A stretch of DNA of 64,000 nucleotides from Galeopsis tetrahit. Taxonomy: Eukaryota > Streptophyta > Magnoliopsida > Lamiales > Lamiaceae. The DNA is taken from positions 75,398,670 to 75,462,669 of the forward strand of contig OY776128.1 of NCBI GenBank assembly GCA_963675135.1, written 5' to 3'. Shown here one piece after another: positions 60,315 to 64,000 of this stretch; within the stretch, counting starts at the first letter, position 1; each line of letters opens with the position of its first letter. The position numbers were made by a program, and so were the translations under genes. The notes beneath the pieces were generated by a model. It made no database searches. It saw only the letters and a program-made list of their open reading frames with translations, and was not told the origin of the DNA.

Positions 60315-60475
60315 AACTTGATTTGACATAAAGTTAAATCCTTCACTATTCCAAAACCCAAAAGAAACACACTCATATTACTATTCATTGGAATTTAAAA
60401 AACCGGGATTTCAAAAATCTGATTTTTAAAAACAACCAAAGCCCAAATGAAACCCCCCTTAGTTTCCATATATGC

Positions 60476-60919
60476 GCACCTGAGGATAGTATATATATTC
60501 CAGATAACTGATTGTAAATTGTAACTTCTCATAATCAATAAAATCTAACATATATGTTCTGCGTTAATCTTGATTTCAACACGGCGGGCGGCAGCTTGCA
60601 GAGAGTGAGAGTGAGAGAAAAAATTGAGTAAAATTAGGGTTTACAGCTATTCTCATGGGTGAACTCACCAACATAAATGGGACATTTAACCTTAAGCCCA
60701 TCGATAGTTATATTTAGCCCATGTTATGCTACTATGCTAGCTGATGTTACCTCTTCCTGCGAAAAGATGTTTTTACTGTTCATTAGGAAAATGACTATAA
60801 TGTCCTCGTTCATTAAATCAAATGCCATTTTTACCCCCTTACATTCTTCATAGGTTTTTTCTTGTTTCCGCAAATCCCTATATCAGATTGTAAGGAAGAA
60901 AGAGAGATAAAAAAAAGTA
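60476..60919. other. Intergenic
   Basis: No gene. AAATTAGGGTTTACAG (about 60629) is a telo-box-like motif often seen in leaders of plant translation genes, without a gene beside it. Confidence 0.35.
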
Positions 60920-61153
60920 CTCCCTCTGTCCATCAAAATTGTGCTCACTTTTTTTTATATGTGCTTTTAAAAAAACCATATTTTAATTATAAAGAATATA
61001 TTTAATATAATGAGTAGAAAATATATTTGGTAGATACTCAATCTTGTTAGTAAAGTATAAAAAATATTCAAAAGTTAACTATTTAAATAGAATAAGCACG
61101 TTTTTGTGGACCTCAAAAAAAGAAATGAGCACACTTTTGGTGGACGGAGGGAG
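60920..61153. mobile_element. Stowaway-type MITE, subfamily 1, second copy
   Basis: Ends CTCCCTCTGTCCATCAAAA / TTTTGGTGGACGGAGGGAG are flanked by TA. The interior follows that of 6738-6967 closely. Confidence 0.9.
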
Positions 61154-61853
61154 TATAAAGTAAATTAGAAGAATAAAAAATTAAAATATATTAAAATGAC
61201 AAAATGGAAAGCTTATAAGCATGGAGGGAATATAATAGAATGAAAATATGATTGAATGAAATGAACTCATTAATGGAATGAACATAGTAAATCAATAAAA
61301 TATAAATGACAATAGTTTATGATTGGTATGAATAAGGTATGGAACACAAGTATTGTGTAAAATTATTTAAATTGTTATTATTGTTAACTACCTGTGTATT
61401 ACGCAAAGTGTCAATAAATTAAATATTCATAACATATTATACATTTTTAAATAATTTTATAAAATAATATCAAAAAAAAGTTTAAAAAAACATACATAAT
61501 GGTGAAAACAATTTTAAAGAAAATTTTATGTCACAAATATTCTTTAAACTAAATTTCAACCATAGATAACCTCGATTCTATATTGGAGTACAATGCAATT
61601 AATCAATATTAATATCATAAAAATTACAATATTTCATATCAACCCCAACACCTTAAATAAATAATTATAAAGGAAATTCAATAGTTTATAAGAGTATATT
61701 ATTTTGAAATAGCAAATGGAGGATGTGCCACATATTTTACTTAGAATATATTAGATAATTATTTTAAATATCTAAAAAAAAAAAATGTTCAACAAAATTG
61801 GGATTCAAAATATTAAAAAGATTTATAAATTGATTTAGTTGTTAAACAACCTT
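61154..61853. other. AT-rich intergenic DNA
   Basis: No gene, RNA or repeat that I can name. Confidence 0.4.
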
Positions 61854-61862
61854 TATTAAAAA

Positions 61863-62479
61863 GGGTTCATTGCAAAAAAAATCACCACCTTTAGTGTATT
61901 TATCAATTACAGCATATTCTTTTTTTCTTTACAATTTAATACACCACCTTTTTAAGTTTTGCAATTCGATGCACAAATATATTTTTTCAATCAATTTTAA
62001 TTTAACTTAGCGCCGAGAAACAACGAACTCACCACGTTATCAACACATAAACTATCACTAATAAAAAAAAAATGAAAAACACATGCACATTTAAAAAATA
62101 TTTTTTTATATAAATTGCACGCCGAATTCATCTATATTTTTATAATTTTTTGGCAAAATTCTACAACTTTACGCTTTAATATTATGAATATTGATTTGAT
62201 GTTTTCTATTTTAAAGCTCTCTTATCTTCTACATAAATGTAATATCTAAATAATTTTATATATAAAAAAATCTAATCAAAAAATTCTGCAAAATAAAATA
62301 ATTCTTATAATTATATTTATTTCTATGATGTCCATTAACATGTTTTGCTAAAACAAATTCTAATCGTACAAGTTGTGCATTAACTAAAATCATATTTATT
62401 CCCTGTCTTAATATTTTTTCTTTGACTTGTTTTTTCTTAATCACAAAAAATAAAAATAAAACATTTTTTTATGTTATGC

Positions 62480-62545
<66 letters not shown>

Positions 62546-62732
62546 ATAATCGCGTAAAACACGACGAATTTACAATTTTTAGGAGCCACGTCAAATTAAA
62601 ATTGATCGAAAAATATATTGGTGCATTGAATTGCAAAACTTAAAAAGGTGGTGCATCAAATTGTAAAGAAAAAAAGAATACGTTGTAATTGATAAATATT
62701 CAAAAGATGGTGATTTTTTTTGCAATTAACCC
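61863..62732. mobile_element. Mutator-like MITE, GGGTTAATTGC family, copy 2
   Basis: 870 bp. The terminal repeats match copy 1 (4341) for about 110 bases. A perfect 9-bp duplication, TATTAAAAA, flanks it (61854-61862, 62733-62741). The interior differs from copy 1 and carries a (TA)n(TG)n microsatellite. Confidence 0.93.
62486..62545 (+). repeat. (TA)n(TG)n microsatellite
   Basis: About 20 TA units followed by about nine TG units, inside the MITE. Confidence 0.95.
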
Positions 62733-62741
62733 TATTAAAAA

Positions 62742-63347
62742 AGATGTACAAGGTTTAAACCTTAACCAATGTTTTTTTTTTTTTAATTACACTTAATATT
62801 AAAATGTCACATGGATCAATAGAAAAATAACACATCAATACAATCAATTATTACACATATACATACACACTTCTTGAGAATGTTTTATCCCCTATATTAT
62901 TAATATGGAGTTTGGAATACTTAAATGTTGTGTTTATATTAATTTTGTTTATGTGTTGTCCTTGTATTAATTTTGCTGATGTGTCGACGTCAAAAGTTAT
63001 ATATTTGTTAAATGTAATTTTATTGATTATTACATGCATACGTCATTATTATTATGTGATTTTTTCTATATATTAATATTGTATTGGATTCATAAAATTA
63101 AAAAGTGTATATCACAATATATATTAATTACAATCAAATAATTAATTATCTTAATATATATATAAAAAAAAACACATAATACTTCCCGAATGTAGTTTCT
63201 CCAATCCATTACAGAATTTAATTTGTACCAAATAAAATATCTGATCAATTGCTTATACACGACCGACTAAATACTTTTTCGATCTATTTGCACCGAATTC
63301 GAACTAAGAGGACGATGAATATACATAAAGCTCCAAAACAAATAAAC
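62742..63347. other. AT-rich intergenic DNA
   Basis: No gene seen. Confidence 0.4.
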
Positions 63348-63349
63348 TA

Positions 63350-63612
63350 CTCCCTCACAACTATTTGCACACTTACTTTATTTGTCCGTTCCACAACTGT
63401 TTGTACACCCATAAATGGAAAATCTCTTATAAACCACACTCTCACAATATTCACATATTTACACAAAATGTCATTAATTTACCCTCTTTCCAATCACCTT
63501 TTTACTTTATTCATATAATTTTACAAAATTACCCATCAACACTCCACTCATTACACGTATTCTTAAAAAGTGTGCCCATTTTGTGGTGCAAGCACTTATG
63601 GAACGGAGGGAA
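63350..63612. mobile_element. Stowaway-type MITE, subfamily 2, second copy
   Basis: Ends CTCCCTCACAACTATTTGC / AGCACTTATGGAACGGAGGG with TA on each side. It is related to 11035-11304. The left terminal repeat has lost the CGTCC part. It sits in a decayed copia sequence. Confidence 0.75.
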
Positions 63613-63639
63613 TAATAAATTTTAGAAGAACGGTTCTGC

Positions 63640-64000
63640 AAAAGGTTTATTTGGTAGAGATGAATTCGCTGGTAGTTGTTACCTAGTTATGAACTGAGAT
63701 TGGTTCATTAAGTTAATTTTCTTCTTCAACTTGTTTGTCCTTAGGTTGATTGCCTTTAGGAGAGTTGTTCAGATTTTGATCTGCATTGAGTTCTGGTTGG
63801 GCAACATCTATGAATACTGTTTCCTTGCTTTGAAGCCTGAGTTTGGTTGTTATTTGTGTTATCTCATCAATATTTAGGTTTCTTTTCCTAAACTCATTAA
63901 TAGATTCATCAAATACAACATGAGTTATTTCTTTCACAATAAATGTTTTACAGTTGTACACTCTGTAAACTTTACTGACTTAGAAATATCCAATGAATAT
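63640..64000 (-). pseudogene. Ty1/copia pol fragment, cut by the window edge
   Basis: The minus strand from 64000 reads IFIGY, a stop codon, then VSKVYRVYNCKTFIV and ITHVVFDES. This is the segment between integrase and reverse transcriptase that usually reads FLGYS...YRVYN...VVFDE in copia elements. The rest (to a stop at 63713) is the variable acidic linker. It belongs to a different element from the one at 51516. Confidence 0.8.

Larger units (their letters stand above)
51241..60460. repeat. GGGGGTGTTT-type repeat, copy 2, split by the copia element
   Basis: 51241-51510 and 60320-60460 together form one copy, inverted relative to 8692-9121. The outer right end reads GCCCAAATGAAACCCCCC. Joining across the AACTT duplication restores the order seen at 8692, so the copia element landed inside it. 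Confidence 0.75.

Overview
The window reads as nuclear DNA of a dicot-like flowering plant. It is AT-rich, has intron-split genes with GT/AG borders, and is packed with plant transposon classes (Ty1/copia, L1-type LINE, tRNA-SINE, CACTA, Mutator-like and Stowaway elements). Nothing bacterial, organellar or CRISPR-like is visible. The species cannot be named from the sequence alone.

Left third (1-25 kb) is the gene-bearing part, and all three genes lie on the minus strand. They are a single-exon DREB-type AP2/ERF transcription factor (142-651), an eight-exon alpha/beta-hydrolase of 492 residues (11695-16906), and a fourteen-exon KIN-7/NACK-type kinesin of 921 residues (18506-24227). I assembled both multi-exon models by reading splice sites; every junction keeps frame. 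The hydrolase introns hold at least four miniature transposons. Between the ERF gene and the hydrolase lie three Mutator-like elements, one nested in another, plus Stowaway elements and a GGGGGTGTTT-type repeat.

Middle (25-51 kb) has no intact gene that I can defend. It holds two foldback Mutator-like elements and three diverged direct copies of one promoter-plus-small-gene unit. The first copy is split by a CACTA element carrying 164-bp tandem repeats and a SINE. The second is broken by a roughly 100-bp-arm hairpin. The third is split by a 5'-truncated LINE and by a Mutator-like element. The stretch also holds a second LINE fragment, a second SINE copy, an LTR-derived element whose two ends are both the U5 end of the same LTR, and a large inverted duplication at 48.9-50.4 kb.

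Right third (51-64 kb) is dominated by one young Ty1/copia element (51516-60314). Its LTRs are nearly identical, its target duplication is AACTT, and it sits inside an older repeat. Its gag and pol are separated by a one-base frameshift, and the integrase core lacks about 23 residues between the first two catalytic aspartates, so it was probably mobilised in trans. Beyond it lie Stowaway elements, a second copy of the nested Mutator-like family, and the edge of a decayed copia pol gene.

The most novel-looking item is a Mutator-like family with three members here (3425-6663, 25643-25875, 46960-48181). Each is flanked by a perfect 9-bp target duplication. They share two unlike ends and an internal AAAAGTG-type repeat that expands to long, even inverted, 45-bp arrays. 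The two large members also share a tRNA-like remnant beside one end.
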